A DNA stretch of 64,000 bases from Janthinobacterium sp. J1-1 (GTDB taxonomy: Bacteria > Pseudomonadota > Gammaproteobacteria > Burkholderiales > Burkholderiaceae_D), in the NCBI RefSeq assembly GCF_030944405.1, contig NZ_CP132339.1:3100001-3164000 (forward strand). Reading direction: 5' to 3'. Below, one piece after another: positions 56,496 to 64,000 of this stretch (positions are counted from its first letter, which is position 1; every line of letters starts with the position of its first letter). A program made the position numbers and the translations under genes. The notes below the pieces were generated by a model that saw only the letters and a program-made list of their open reading frames with translations, had not been told where the DNA came from and did no database searches.

Positions 56496-58370
56496 ATGTC
56501 ACTCAATCCGTTTCCTCCGCTGCGCCGCGGTTTCGGCGCCTTCTGGCGTGCGCTCGACGCCACGCGCCGCGCCGTGTTCAACCTGATTTTCCTGCTGATC
56601 GTGATTGCCATCCTGATCGGCATCTTTGGCGGCGGCGCCAAGCCGCTGCAGGAAAAGACCACCCTGGTGCTGGACCTGCAAGGTCCACTGGTGGAAGAGG
56701 CGCCGGGCGGCGTGCGCGAAGCGGTGCTGGCCAATGTCAGCGGCGACGTCAAGAAAACCGTGCAGCTGCGCGATGTGCTGGCCGTGCTGGACTCCGCCGC
56801 CAAGGACAAGAATGTCGGCGCCATGGTGTTGCTGCTCGATGACCTGGAAGGTGGTGGCCTGGCCTCCCTGCGCGAAGTGGCGGCCGGCATCGAGCGCTTC
56901 CGCGCCAGCGGCAAGAAGGTCACGGCCTGGGGTTCGAGCTACAACCAGCGCCAGTACCTGCTGGCCTCGAAAGCCGACGAGGTGTTCGTGCACCCGATGG
57001 GCGGCGTGCTGCTGGAAGGCTTTGGCCGCTACCGCAATTACTACCGCGATGCGCTCGACAAGGTCGGCGTCACGGTCAACCTGCTGAAAGTCGGCACCTA
57101 CAAAAGCTTTGCCGAACCGTTTATCGCCAACGGCCCGTCGGAAGCGGCGGCCGAAGCGGACCGTTACCTGAACAACGGCCTGTGGACCACCTACACCACC
57201 GACGTGGAAAAAGCCCGCAAGCTGCCGGCCGGCGCCATCATGGCGGCGATCGACAACCTGCCGCAGCTGCTGGAAGCGACCGGCGGCGATATCGCCAAGG
57301 CCTCCCTGAATGCCAAGCTGGTCGACGGCCTGAAAACGCGCGATGAAATCCGCCAGCTGATGATGACGCGCGGCGCGAAAGACGCGGACGGCAACAACTT
57401 CCGCCAGGTCGGCTACAGCGACTACCTGGCCCGCTTGCATCCGGCGCTGGTCGGCGACGCCGTCGGCGTGGTGATCGCCTCCGGTGAAATCGGCGACGGC
57501 GTGGCGCCGGCCGGTGCTATCGGCGGCCTGTCCACCTCGCGGTTGATCCGCCAGGCGCGCGAAGACAAGGCCATCAAGGCGGTGGTGCTGCGCATCGATT
57601 CGCCCGGTGGCAGCGCCTTCGGTTCGGAACTGATCCGCCGCGAACTGGAACTGACGCGCGCCGCCGGCAAGCCGGTGGTGGTGTCGATGGGCAACGTGGC
57701 CGCCTCGGGCGGCTACTGGATCAGCACCTCGTCCGATGAAGTGATCGCCGACGCGGCCACCATCACCGGTTCGATCGGCGTGTTCGCCATCCTGCCGACG
57801 GCGGAAAAAGTCATCGACAAGCTGGGCATCCACACGGCCGGCGCGCCGACCACCTGGCTGGCCGACGCCGGTAATCCGCTGCGCCCGCTCGACCCGCGTT
57901 TCGCGCAAGTGATACAGGGCTCGATCAACCATGTGTACGGCGACTTCATCAGCATCGCCGCCAAGGCGCGCAAGACCACGCCCGAGAAAATCAACGAAGT
58001 GGCGCAGGGCCGCGTGTGGACCGGCCTGCAGGCGAAAGACCGCAACCTGGTCGACCGCATCGGCAGCTACCGCGATGCGCTGGCCTCGGCCGCCAAGCGC
58101 GCCAACCTGGGCGCCGACTACCGGGTGGCGTATATCGAGCGTGAAACGTCGACCGTCGACCGCGTGATCGGCATGTTCGGCGCCAAGGCGATGGCCTCGC
58201 TGGGCCTGGGCGAACACGTGAAACTGGGCCTGGCCGCCACCGGCCTGCCGCCACAAGCGGCGCTTGGTATTGCCAGTGACCTCAGTTGGTTGTCTTCCAT
58301 CACGCGTGAACAGAAGCCGTTTATGGCTTTGACGCACTGCTTGTGCACTGATCCGATGGGCGGGAAGTAG
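56496..58370 (+). CDS. sppA: Signal peptide peptidase SppA, 67-kDa type
   Basis: 624 residues, the long double-domain form. An N-terminal membrane anchor (about 26-48) precedes two tandem ClpP-like domains. The catalytic lysine K203 lies in GTYKSFAEPF in the first domain and the nucleophile S404 in MGNVAASGGYWIST in the second. This matches the cross-domain dyad of E. coli SppA (K209/S409). It digests leftover signal peptides in the membrane. The ATG at 56496 has a ribosome site (CGGAG); an earlier in-frame start at 56409 lies inside the symporter gene. Confidence 0.95.
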   Translation: MSLNPFPPLRRGFGAFWRALDATRRAVFNLIFLLIVIAILIGIFGGGAKPLQEKTTLVLDLQGPLVEEAPGGVREAVLANVSGDVKKTVQLRDVLAVLDSAAKDKNVGAMVLLLDDLEGGGLASLREVAAGIERFRASGKKVTAWGSSYNQRQYLLASKADEVFVHPMGGVLLEGFGRYRNYYRDALDKVGVTVNLLKVGTYKSFAEPFIANGPSEAAAEADRYLNNGLWTTYTTDVEKARKLPAGAIMAAIDNLPQLLEATGGDIAKASLNAKLVDGLKTRDEIRQLMMTRGAKDADGNNFRQVGYSDYLARLHPALVGDAVGVVIASGEIGDGVAPAGAIGGLSTSRLIRQAREDKAIKAVVLRIDSPGGSAFGSELIRRELELTRAAGKPVVVSMGNVAASGGYWISTSSDEVIADAATITGSIGVFAILPTAEKVIDKLGIHTAGAPTTWLADAGNPLRPLDPRFAQVIQGSINHVYGDFISIAAKARKTTPEKINEVAQGRVWTGLQAKDRNLVDRIGSYRDALASAAKRANLGADYRVAYIERETSTVDRVIGMFGAKAMASLGLGEHVKLGLAATGLPPQAALGIASDLSWLSSITREQKPFMALTHCLCTDPMGGK

Positions 58371-58547
58371 ATTGATTAAGAACTGCGGGCCGGAGACGCG
58401 AACTTCGGATCCGCTTGGCCCGAGAGCCTGGGATTGCGTCTTGAGCACTGGCATAGTTTGCCGATGTGCTCATGAAGCGGAAAAGCCCGTGATGACGCTA
58501 CGAAGTTAGGGCGACAGATTTGGATGTTGACATTCGCTTTACCCCTC

Positions 58548-58576
58548 AAGCCGGCTTTGTCCGGCTTGTTTTTATT
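58548..58576 (+). terminator. Rho-independent terminator downstream of sppA
   Basis: AAGCCGG-CTTTGT-CCGGCTT is followed by GTTTTTATT. The stem is 7 bp and perfect. It lies about 178 nt after the sppA stop. Confidence 0.75.
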
Positions 58577-58724
58577 GTGGGGCTGTAAAGGCAAGTAAAG
58601 GCCGCCGGAGATTTGTAGCGAGTTTGTATCTGGCTTCCCGCCACCGGCGCCCTTGCGCTCCCCCCTGCAAGCCTGATGCCGCCGTGCGCGGCGTCGCGGC
58701 GCACCCTCTATTTCCATGTGCAAT

Positions 58725-58746
58725 TGTTTCAGACAGAAATGAAACA
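58725..58746. promoter_or_regulatory. Candidate operator TGTTTC-N10-GAAACA before the MdtABC-type operon
   Basis: A perfect 6-bp inverted repeat with a 10-nt spacer sits 10 nt upstream of a possible -10 (TATGCT, 58757-58762). The position suits a repressor or activator site. The cognate regulator is not in the window. Confidence 0.45.
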
Positions 58747-58929
58747 GTTACATGACTATGCTAGAGTCCTCGCTCGATGGAGAACGATGTTTTTTCAGCT
58801 GATTTTCAGCTCTTGATTCCCCGTTAATCTTGTAAAAAATACCCGAAAAACGGGCGCCTTGCCAGAGTGAACCGACTCGGTGGGCGCCCAACAGCTACGC
58901 CGTGCCAGCGGCTCATAAAAGGATAAGCG

Positions 58930-60321
58930 ATGGATTCGCAGATGACACCCCCACCAGTACGGCGCAGCCGCCGCTCCAAGATCGTCGGTACCGTGATTGC
59001 CCTGGCCGTGATGGCCGCCCTCGGCGGCGGCGCATGGTATCTGACGCACTCGGGCGCCAGCGCGCAAGGCGGCGCCGGCGCCATGGGGCCCGGCGGTCCT
59101 GGCGGCCCTGGTGGTCCCGGCGGTGCGCGCCGCGGCGGTCCGTCGACCACGGTGGGCGTGGCCACGGCGGTGAAATCCGATCTGCCGGTGGTGCTCGATG
59201 CGCTCGGCACGGTGACTGCGGCCTCGACCGTGACGGTGCGCCCGCAGGTGTCGGGCATCCTGAAGGAACTCAAGTTCAAGGAAGGCGCGATGGTCAAGGC
59301 CGGCCAGGTGGTGGCGCTGATCGACCCGGCGCAGTTCGAGATGGCGCTGATGCAGGCGTCCGGCCAGCGCCAGCGCGATGAAGCGCAGCTGGAAAACGCG
59401 CGCCTGACCCTGAAGCGCTACCAGACCCTGCTGGGCCAGGATTCGATCGCGCGCCAGGACGTCGACACGCAGGCCGCGCTGGTCAAGCAACTGGAAGGCA
59501 CCGTGATGACCGACCGCGCCGCCGAAGGCACGGCGCGCCTGAACCTCGGCTACACCAAGGTGGTCTCGCCGATCAGCGGCCGGGCCGGCCTGAAGGTGGT
59601 CGATATCGGCAACCTGGTCAGCACCAGCGACGCCGGCGGCGTGGTGGTGATTACCCAGCTGTCGCCGATCGACGTGCAGTTCTCGATCCCGCAAGACAAG
59701 GTGCAGACCATCCAGGAACGCCAGGCGCAGAACGTCGCGCTGCCGGCGCTGGCGTTGGACCGCACGCGCAGCATCACGCTGGACAAGGGCAGCCTGACGG
59801 CGCTCGACAACCAGGTCGACGTGCAGACCGGCACCGTGCGCGCCAAGGCCCGCTATGCCAACGACAAGATGGCGCTGTTCCCCAGCCAGTTCGTCAATGT
59901 GCGCCTGGAGATGGGCAATATCACGGGCGCCGTGCTGGTGCCCGTCACGGCCCTGCGCCACAGTAATAACGGCGACTTTGTCTACGTGCTGAAAGATGAC
60001 AAGACCGTCACCGTACGCATGGTCACGCGCGGCCAGGCCACCACCGATATGGTGGAGATCCGCGCCGGCCTGGAAGCGGGCGAGAAGGTGATCACGGAAG
60101 GCGCCGACCGCCTGAAGGAAGGCGCGAAAGTCACCCTGGCCGGCGACAAGCCTGCCGCTGCTGGTCAGGGCCAGGGCGCGCGCGGCGCGAACGGTGAACA
60201 CCGCCAGCGCCGCCAGCACACTGACGGTGCCGCGCCGGCCGGCGCACCGGCCGCGTCGGCGCCTGCGGCATCGGCTCCGGCCGCGCCTGCCGCCGCGCCA
60301 GCGAAGGGTGCGGCGCAATGA
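58930..60321 (+). CDS. mdtA: RND periplasmic adaptor, MdtA-like
   Basis: 463 residues. A single N-terminal membrane anchor (about 20-38) is followed by a Gly-Pro-rich collagen-like linker (about 50-70). The adaptor body comes next: barrel-sandwich TVTAASTVTVRPQVSGILKELKFKEG, a helical hairpin, then KVVSPISGRAGLKVVDIGNLVS and VPVTALRHSNNGDFVYVL. The last 50 residues are Ala/Pro-rich low complexity. It overlaps the next gene as ATGA. Together the three genes form an MdtABC-like pump with two different RND permeases. Confidence 0.92.
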   Translation: MDSQMTPPPVRRSRRSKIVGTVIALAVMAALGGGAWYLTHSGASAQGGAGAMGPGGPGGPGGPGGARRGGPSTTVGVATAVKSDLPVVLDALGTVTAASTVTVRPQVSGILKELKFKEGAMVKAGQVVALIDPAQFEMALMQASGQRQRDEAQLENARLTLKRYQTLLGQDSIARQDVDTQAALVKQLEGTVMTDRAAEGTARLNLGYTKVVSPISGRAGLKVVDIGNLVSTSDAGGVVVITQLSPIDVQFSIPQDKVQTIQERQAQNVALPALALDRTRSITLDKGSLTALDNQVDVQTGTVRAKARYANDKMALFPSQFVNVRLEMGNITGAVLVPVTALRHSNNGDFVYVLKDDKTVTVRMVTRGQATTDMVEIRAGLEAGEKVITEGADRLKEGAKVTLAGDKPAAAGQGQGARGANGEHRQRRQHTDGAAPAGAPAASAPAASAPAAPAAAPAKGAAQ

Positions 60322-63300
60322 GTCCATCGACCCCGTTCATCAAGCGGCCGGTTGCCACCGCGCTGCTGATGCTGGCCATCGTGCTGGCCGGGATGGTGGG
60401 CTTCAAGTTCCTGCCGCTGGCGGCCTTGCCGCAGGTTGATTTCCCGACCATTCAGGTGCAAACGCTGTATCCGGGCGCCAGCCCCGAAGTCATGGGCCAG
60501 ACCGTCACCGCGCCGCTGGAGCGCCAGTTCGGCCAGATGGCCGGCCTGCAGCGCATGAGTTCGACCAGCGCGGCCGGCGTCTCCATCATCACCCTGCAAT
60601 TCACCCTGGGCCAGACCCTGGACGTGGCCGAGCAGGAAGTGCAGGCGGCGATCAATGCCGGCGGCTCCCTGCTGCCGACCGACCTGCCGGCGCCGCCCGT
60701 CTACGCCAAGGTCAATCCGGCCGACGCGCCGGTGCTGACACTGGCGATCACGTCCGACACCATGCCGCTGACGCAGGTGCAAAATATCGTCAACACGCGC
60801 CTGGCGCTGAAGATCAGCCAGGTCAATGGCGTCGGCCTGGTCTCGCTGTCGGGCGGCCAGCGGCCTGCCGTGCGCATCCAGGGCGACACCAAGCTGCTGG
60901 CCTCCTATGGCCTGGGCCTGGACAGCCTGCGCACCGCGATCGCGGCCGCCAACGTCAACAGCGCCAAGGGCAGTTTCGACGGCCCCACGCGTTCGTTCAC
61001 CATCAATGCCAACGATCAACTGGTGACGGCCGAAGACTACAAGCGCCTGATCATCACCTATAAAAACGGCGCGCCGGTGCGCCTGCTCGATGTCGCCACG
61101 GTGGTCGACAGCGCCGAGAACACGCGCCTGGGCGCCTGGGCCGGCAAGCAGCCGGCGATTATCCTGAACGTGCAGCGCCAGCCCGGCGCCAACGTGATCA
61201 AGACGGTCGACGCCATCAAGGCGCTCTTGCCCGAGCTGCAAACGAGCTTGCCGGCGGCCATGAAGCTCGATGTGCTGAGCGACCGCACGACGGGCATCCG
61301 CGCCTCGGTGGAACACGTGGAGCTGGAACTGCTCGCTTCCGTGCTGCTGGTGGTGCTGGTGATCTTCGCCTTTTTGCACAGCCTGCGCGCCACCGTGATC
61401 GCCAGCCTGTCGGTGCCGATCTCCCTGATCGGCGCCTGCGGCGTGATGTATTTGCTCGGCTACAGCCTGAACAACCTGTCATTGATGGCCTTGACGATCG
61501 CCACCGGCTTTGTGGTCGATGACGCCATCGTCATGATCGAGAATATCGCCCGCTATATCGAAGAGGGCGAAACGCCGATGGCCGCCGCCCTGAAAGGTGC
61601 GTCGCAGATCGGCTTTACCATCATTTCGCTGACGGTTTCGCTGATCGCCGTGCTGATCCCGCTGCTGTTCATGGGCGACGTGGTGGGGCGCCTGTTCCGC
61701 GAGTTCGCCATGACCTTGGCGATTACCATCCTGATTTCCGCCGTGGTGTCGCTGACCCTGGTGCCGATGATGTCGGCGCGCTGGCTGAAAAGCCACGCCG
61801 ACGAAAAGATCGGCGCCACCGGCCAGCGCATCCAGGCTTTTCTGGACCGCGTGATCGTGCGCTACGACCATGCGCTGGTGTGGGTGCTGAAGCGCCAGGG
61901 ATTGACCTTGCTGGTGGCGCTGGCGACCTTGATCCTGACGGTGATCCTGTACATGACGATCCCGAAAGGCCTGTTCCCGACCCAGGACACGGGCCAGCTG
62001 CAGGCGCGCATCGAAACCTCGCAAGCCGTCTCGTATGAACGCATGGCCAGCCTGCAGCAGGCGGCCGCCAGCGCCATCCTGGAAGACCCGGACGTGGAAA
62101 CCTTGAGTTCCCTGGTCGGCGTCGACGCGGCCAACAACACCATGCTGCACACCGGCAGCATGCTGATCAACCTGAAGCGCTCGCGCAGCGACCATCAGGA
62201 CGACATCATGGACCGCCTGCGCAACCGCGTGGCCCAGGTGGCCGGCGTGACGCTGTATCTGCAGCCGACGCAGGACCTGACCATCGATGCCGAATCGGGC
62301 CCGACGCAGTACCGCGTGTCGCTCGAAGGCGCCAACACGGCCATCGTCACCGAGTGGGCCACAAAATTGGCGGCGCGCATGCGTGAAAAAACGCAGCTGC
62401 GCAATGTCACCACGGACGCCGGCGCCACCGGTGCGGCCGTCAACGTGGCGATCGACCGCGACAGCGCGGCGCGCATGTCGGTCACCACCGCCACCGTCGA
62501 CGACGCGCTGTACAACGCCTTTGGCCAGCGCATCATCTCGACGATTTTTACCGAGACGAACCAGTACCGCGTGATTCTCGAAGCGCAGCCGGGCATCGTC
62601 ACCACGCCGGCCGACCTGGGAGACCTGCAGGTGCGCACCGGTTCCGGCAAGTCGACGCCCTTGTCGGCGTTTGCCACCATCACCGAAAAGCAGTCGCCGC
62701 TGCAGATCACGCACGTGGCGCAATACCCGGCCACCACCCTCGGTTTCGATACCACCAAGGGCGTGGCGCTGGGCAGCGCGGTCGATGCGATCCGCGAGGC
62801 CGCGCACGACATCGCCTTGCCCGCTTCCGTGACGATGACTTTCCTGGGAGCGGCCGGCGCGTATGAAAATTCGCTGTCGAACCAGTTGTGGCTGATCCTG
62901 GCGGCCGTGGTGTGCGTATATATCGTGCTCGGCGTGCTGTACGAAAGCTATATCCACCCGCTGACGATTTTGTCGACCCTGCCGTCGGCCGGCGTCGGCG
63001 CGCTGCTGGCGCTGATGCTGTCCGGCCAGGACCTGGGCGTGATCGGCATTATCGGCATCATCCTGCTGATCGGCATCGTCAAGAAGAACGCCATCATGAT
63101 GATCGACTTCGCCATCGAAGCGGAACGCGACCAGGGCAAGAGCCCGCAGGAAGCGATCCACCAGGCGGCCTTGCTGCGCTTCCGGCCTATCCTGATGACG
63201 ACCCTGGCGGCGCTGTTCGCGGCCGTGCCGCTGATGCTGGGCTGGGGCGAGGGCGCCGAACTGCGCCGTCCGCTGGGCCTGGCCATTTTCGGCGGCCTGA

Positions 63301-63458
63301 TCGTCAGCCAGGTGCTGACCTTGTTCACCACGCCGGTGATCTACCTGGGCTTTGACCGCCTGGGCCGCCGCTTTGGCGGCAAGCCGAAAGAGGGCGAAAA
63401 GGGGACCGTAAGCCTCGACAAGCCGGGCGGCCATCCGCCGGCGGGGAGCGCGGCGTGA
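60318..63458 (+). CDS. mdtB: RND efflux permease, MdtB-like
   Basis: 1046 residues, the usual size with 12 helices. [20 protein letters not shown] and [32 protein letters not shown] are MdtB-type starts. [22 protein letters not shown] is the TM4 proton-relay signature with the Asp pair. It overlaps the adaptor gene by 4 nt and the next permease by 4 nt (GTGA). In E. coli MdtB works with MdtC as a heterotrimer, exporting bile salts and novobiocin. Confidence 0.94.
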   Translation: MSPSTPFIKRPVATALLMLAIVLAGMVGFKFLPLAALPQVDFPTIQVQTLYPGASPEVMGQTVTAPLERQFGQMAGLQRMSSTSAAGVSIITLQFTLGQTLDVAEQEVQAAINAGGSLLPTDLPAPPVYAKVNPADAPVLTLAITSDTMPLTQVQNIVNTRLALKISQVNGVGLVSLSGGQRPAVRIQGDTKLLASYGLGLDSLRTAIAAANVNSAKGSFDGPTRSFTINANDQLVTAEDYKRLIITYKNGAPVRLLDVATVVDSAENTRLGAWAGKQPAIILNVQRQPGANVIKTVDAIKALLPELQTSLPAAMKLDVLSDRTTGIRASVEHVELELLASVLLVVLVIFAFLHSLRATVIASLSVPISLIGACGVMYLLGYSLNNLSLMALTIATGFVVDDAIVMIENIARYIEEGETPMAAALKGASQIGFTIISLTVSLIAVLIPLLFMGDVVGRLFREFAMTLAITILISAVVSLTLVPMMSARWLKSHADEKIGATGQRIQAFLDRVIVRYDHALVWVLKRQGLTLLVALATLILTVILYMTIPKGLFPTQDTGQLQARIETSQAVSYERMASLQQAAASAILEDPDVETLSSLVGVDAANNTMLHTGSMLINLKRSRSDHQDDIMDRLRNRVAQVAGVTLYLQPTQDLTIDAESGPTQYRVSLEGANTAIVTEWATKLAARMREKTQLRNVTTDAGATGAAVNVAIDRDSAARMSVTTATVDDALYNAFGQRIISTIFTETNQYRVILEAQPGIVTTPADLGDLQVRTGSGKSTPLSAFATITEKQSPLQITHVAQYPATTLGFDTTKGVALGSAVDAIREAAHDIALPASVTMTFLGAAGAYENSLSNQLWLILAAVVCVYIVLGVLYESYIHPLTILSTLPSAGVGALLALMLSGQDLGVIGIIGIILLIGIVKKNAIMMIDFAIEAERDQGKSPQEAIHQAALLRFRPILMTTLAALFAAVPLMLGWGEGAELRRPLGLAIFGGLIVSQVLTLFTTPVIYLGFDRLGRRFGGKPKEGEKGTVSLDKPGGHPPAGSAA

Positions 63459-64000
63459 ATCTGTCCGAACCCTTCGTCAAGCGGCCCATCGCCACGGTGC
63501 TGCTGACCATCGGCATCGCGCTGGCGGGCATCGGCGCGTTCTTCGTGCTGCCCGTCTCGCCGCTGCCGCAGGTCGACTACCCGACCATTTCGGTCAGCGC
63601 CAGCCTGCCCGGCGCCAGCCCCTCCACCATGGCGTCGTCGGTCGCCACGCCGCTGGAGCGGCGCCTGGGCGTGATCTCGGGCGTCAACGAGATGACCTCG
63701 TCGTCGAGCACCGGCTCGGCGCGCATCAACCTGCAATTCGACCTGAACCGCAAGATCGACGCGGCCGCGCGCGAAGTGCAGGCGGCGATCGCCGCTTCGC
63801 GCGTCGACCTGCCGGCCACCTTGCGCAGCAACCCGACCTACCGCAAGGCCAATCCGTCCGACGCGCCGGTGATCATCCTGGCGCTCACTTCCAAGACGCG
63901 CACGCCAGGCCAGATCTACGATGCCGTCTCGAACCTGGTGCAGCAGAAGGTGGCGCAGGTCAAGGGCGTGGGCGACGTGGAACTGGGCGGCGGTTCGCTG
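63455..64000 (+). CDS. mdtC: RND efflux permease, MdtC-like (3' truncated by window edge)
   Basis: 182 codons are visible from a GTG start that overlaps the previous stop as [71 protein letters not shown] is the MdtC-type N-terminus, and the first periplasmic porter subdomain follows. The gene continues past base 64000. It is the second permease of the MdtABC-like system. Confidence 0.93.
   Translation, partial: MNLSEPFVKRPIATVLLTIGIALAGIGAFFVLPVSPLPQVDYPTISVSASLPGASPSTMASSVATPLERRLGVISGVNEMTSSSSTGSARINLQFDLNRKIDAAAREVQAAIAASRVDLPATLRSNPTYRKANPSDAPVIILALTSKTRTPGQIYDAVSNLVQQKVAQVKGVGDVELGGGSL

Larger units (their letters stand above)
58371..58929. other. 559-bp intergenic region between sppA and the MdtABC-type operon
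   Basis: No credible gene; a 115-codon minus-strand open frame lacks a ribosome site and any domain. It holds a terminator at 58548-58576, a TGTTTC-N10-GAAACA repeat at 58725-58746, and TATGCT at 58757-58762, the best -10 candidate. The remaining leader to 58930 shows no clear structure. Confidence 0.6.

Noticed and set aside
58376..58723. A 115-codon minus-strand open frame downstream of sppA.
   Set aside because: It spans the sppA terminator, lacks a ribosome site and has no recognisable domain.

Overview
The window is a 64 kb piece of a GC-rich betaproteobacterial chromosome. A separate nuoC and nuoD, a nuoA-to-N order with a DUF2818 gene directly behind nuoN, a PEP-CTERM secreted protein, two PhoX-type phosphatases, and FecI/FecR and RND efflux loci together suggest Oxalobacteraceae (Janthinobacterium/Duganella/Massilia-like). 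That placement is inferred from gene content, not from a search.

Region 1 (1-14954) is the complex I operon: the 3' part of nuoA, then nuoB to nuoN, then a small DUF2818 membrane protein, closed by a rho-independent terminator. Region 2 (14973-17508) is a co-directional housekeeping cluster: a NUDIX hydrolase, a small exported HELRH protein, ispD and ispF (isoprenoid MEP pathway). Region 3 (17509-19114) is a lone Fic-domain gene of visibly lower GC behind an AT-rich promoter, probably acquired. Region 4 (19146-26954, minus strand) is a tripartite RND pump (adaptor, permease, outer-membrane factor) followed in the same operon by an OmpR-type regulator and a histidine kinase. It is divergent from a PQQ-type sugar dehydrogenase (27123-28292), and a 22-bp AT-rich palindrome lies between them.

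Region 5 (28352-33383) holds small unknown genes, a CCXG-type PEP-CTERM protein, a two-gene operon of a secreted trypsin-like protease and an FHA membrane protein, and ribA. Region 6 (33405-38355) holds phoX behind a four-heptamer Pho box, a DoxX gene, a pirin gene and a LysR regulator, with a 158-bp MITE-like repeat inserted at the pirin stop codon. Region 7 (38402-43515) holds a PAS/degenerate-GGDEF/EAL signalling protein, a DUF4256 protein, and a LysR/MFS divergent pair with a clear palindromic operator. Region 8 (43520-47554, minus) is a fecI-fecR-TonB receptor operon behind a Fur box.

Region 9 (47649-52668) holds a glutaredoxin-fold protein with no cysteines, a membrane protein, a DUF3820 protein, a second MFS transporter and a second PhoX-family gene. 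Region 10 (52793-54820) is a lower-GC pair: a subtilisin-type protease and a 93-residue partner 3 nt downstream. The partner resembles the protease's own propeptide-like N-terminus, so it may be an inhibitor or immunity protein. Region 11 (54962-64000) holds a sodium:solute symporter, the SppA protease, and an MdtABC-type RND system whose third gene runs off the window.

No tRNA, rRNA, CRISPR array, prophage or complete insertion sequence was seen. The best candidates for undescribed biology are the S8 protease/small-partner pair, the cysteine-free glutaredoxin homologue, the FHA/trypsin operon, the in-frame fecI-stop-fecR junction and the hairpin shared by phoX and ribA.
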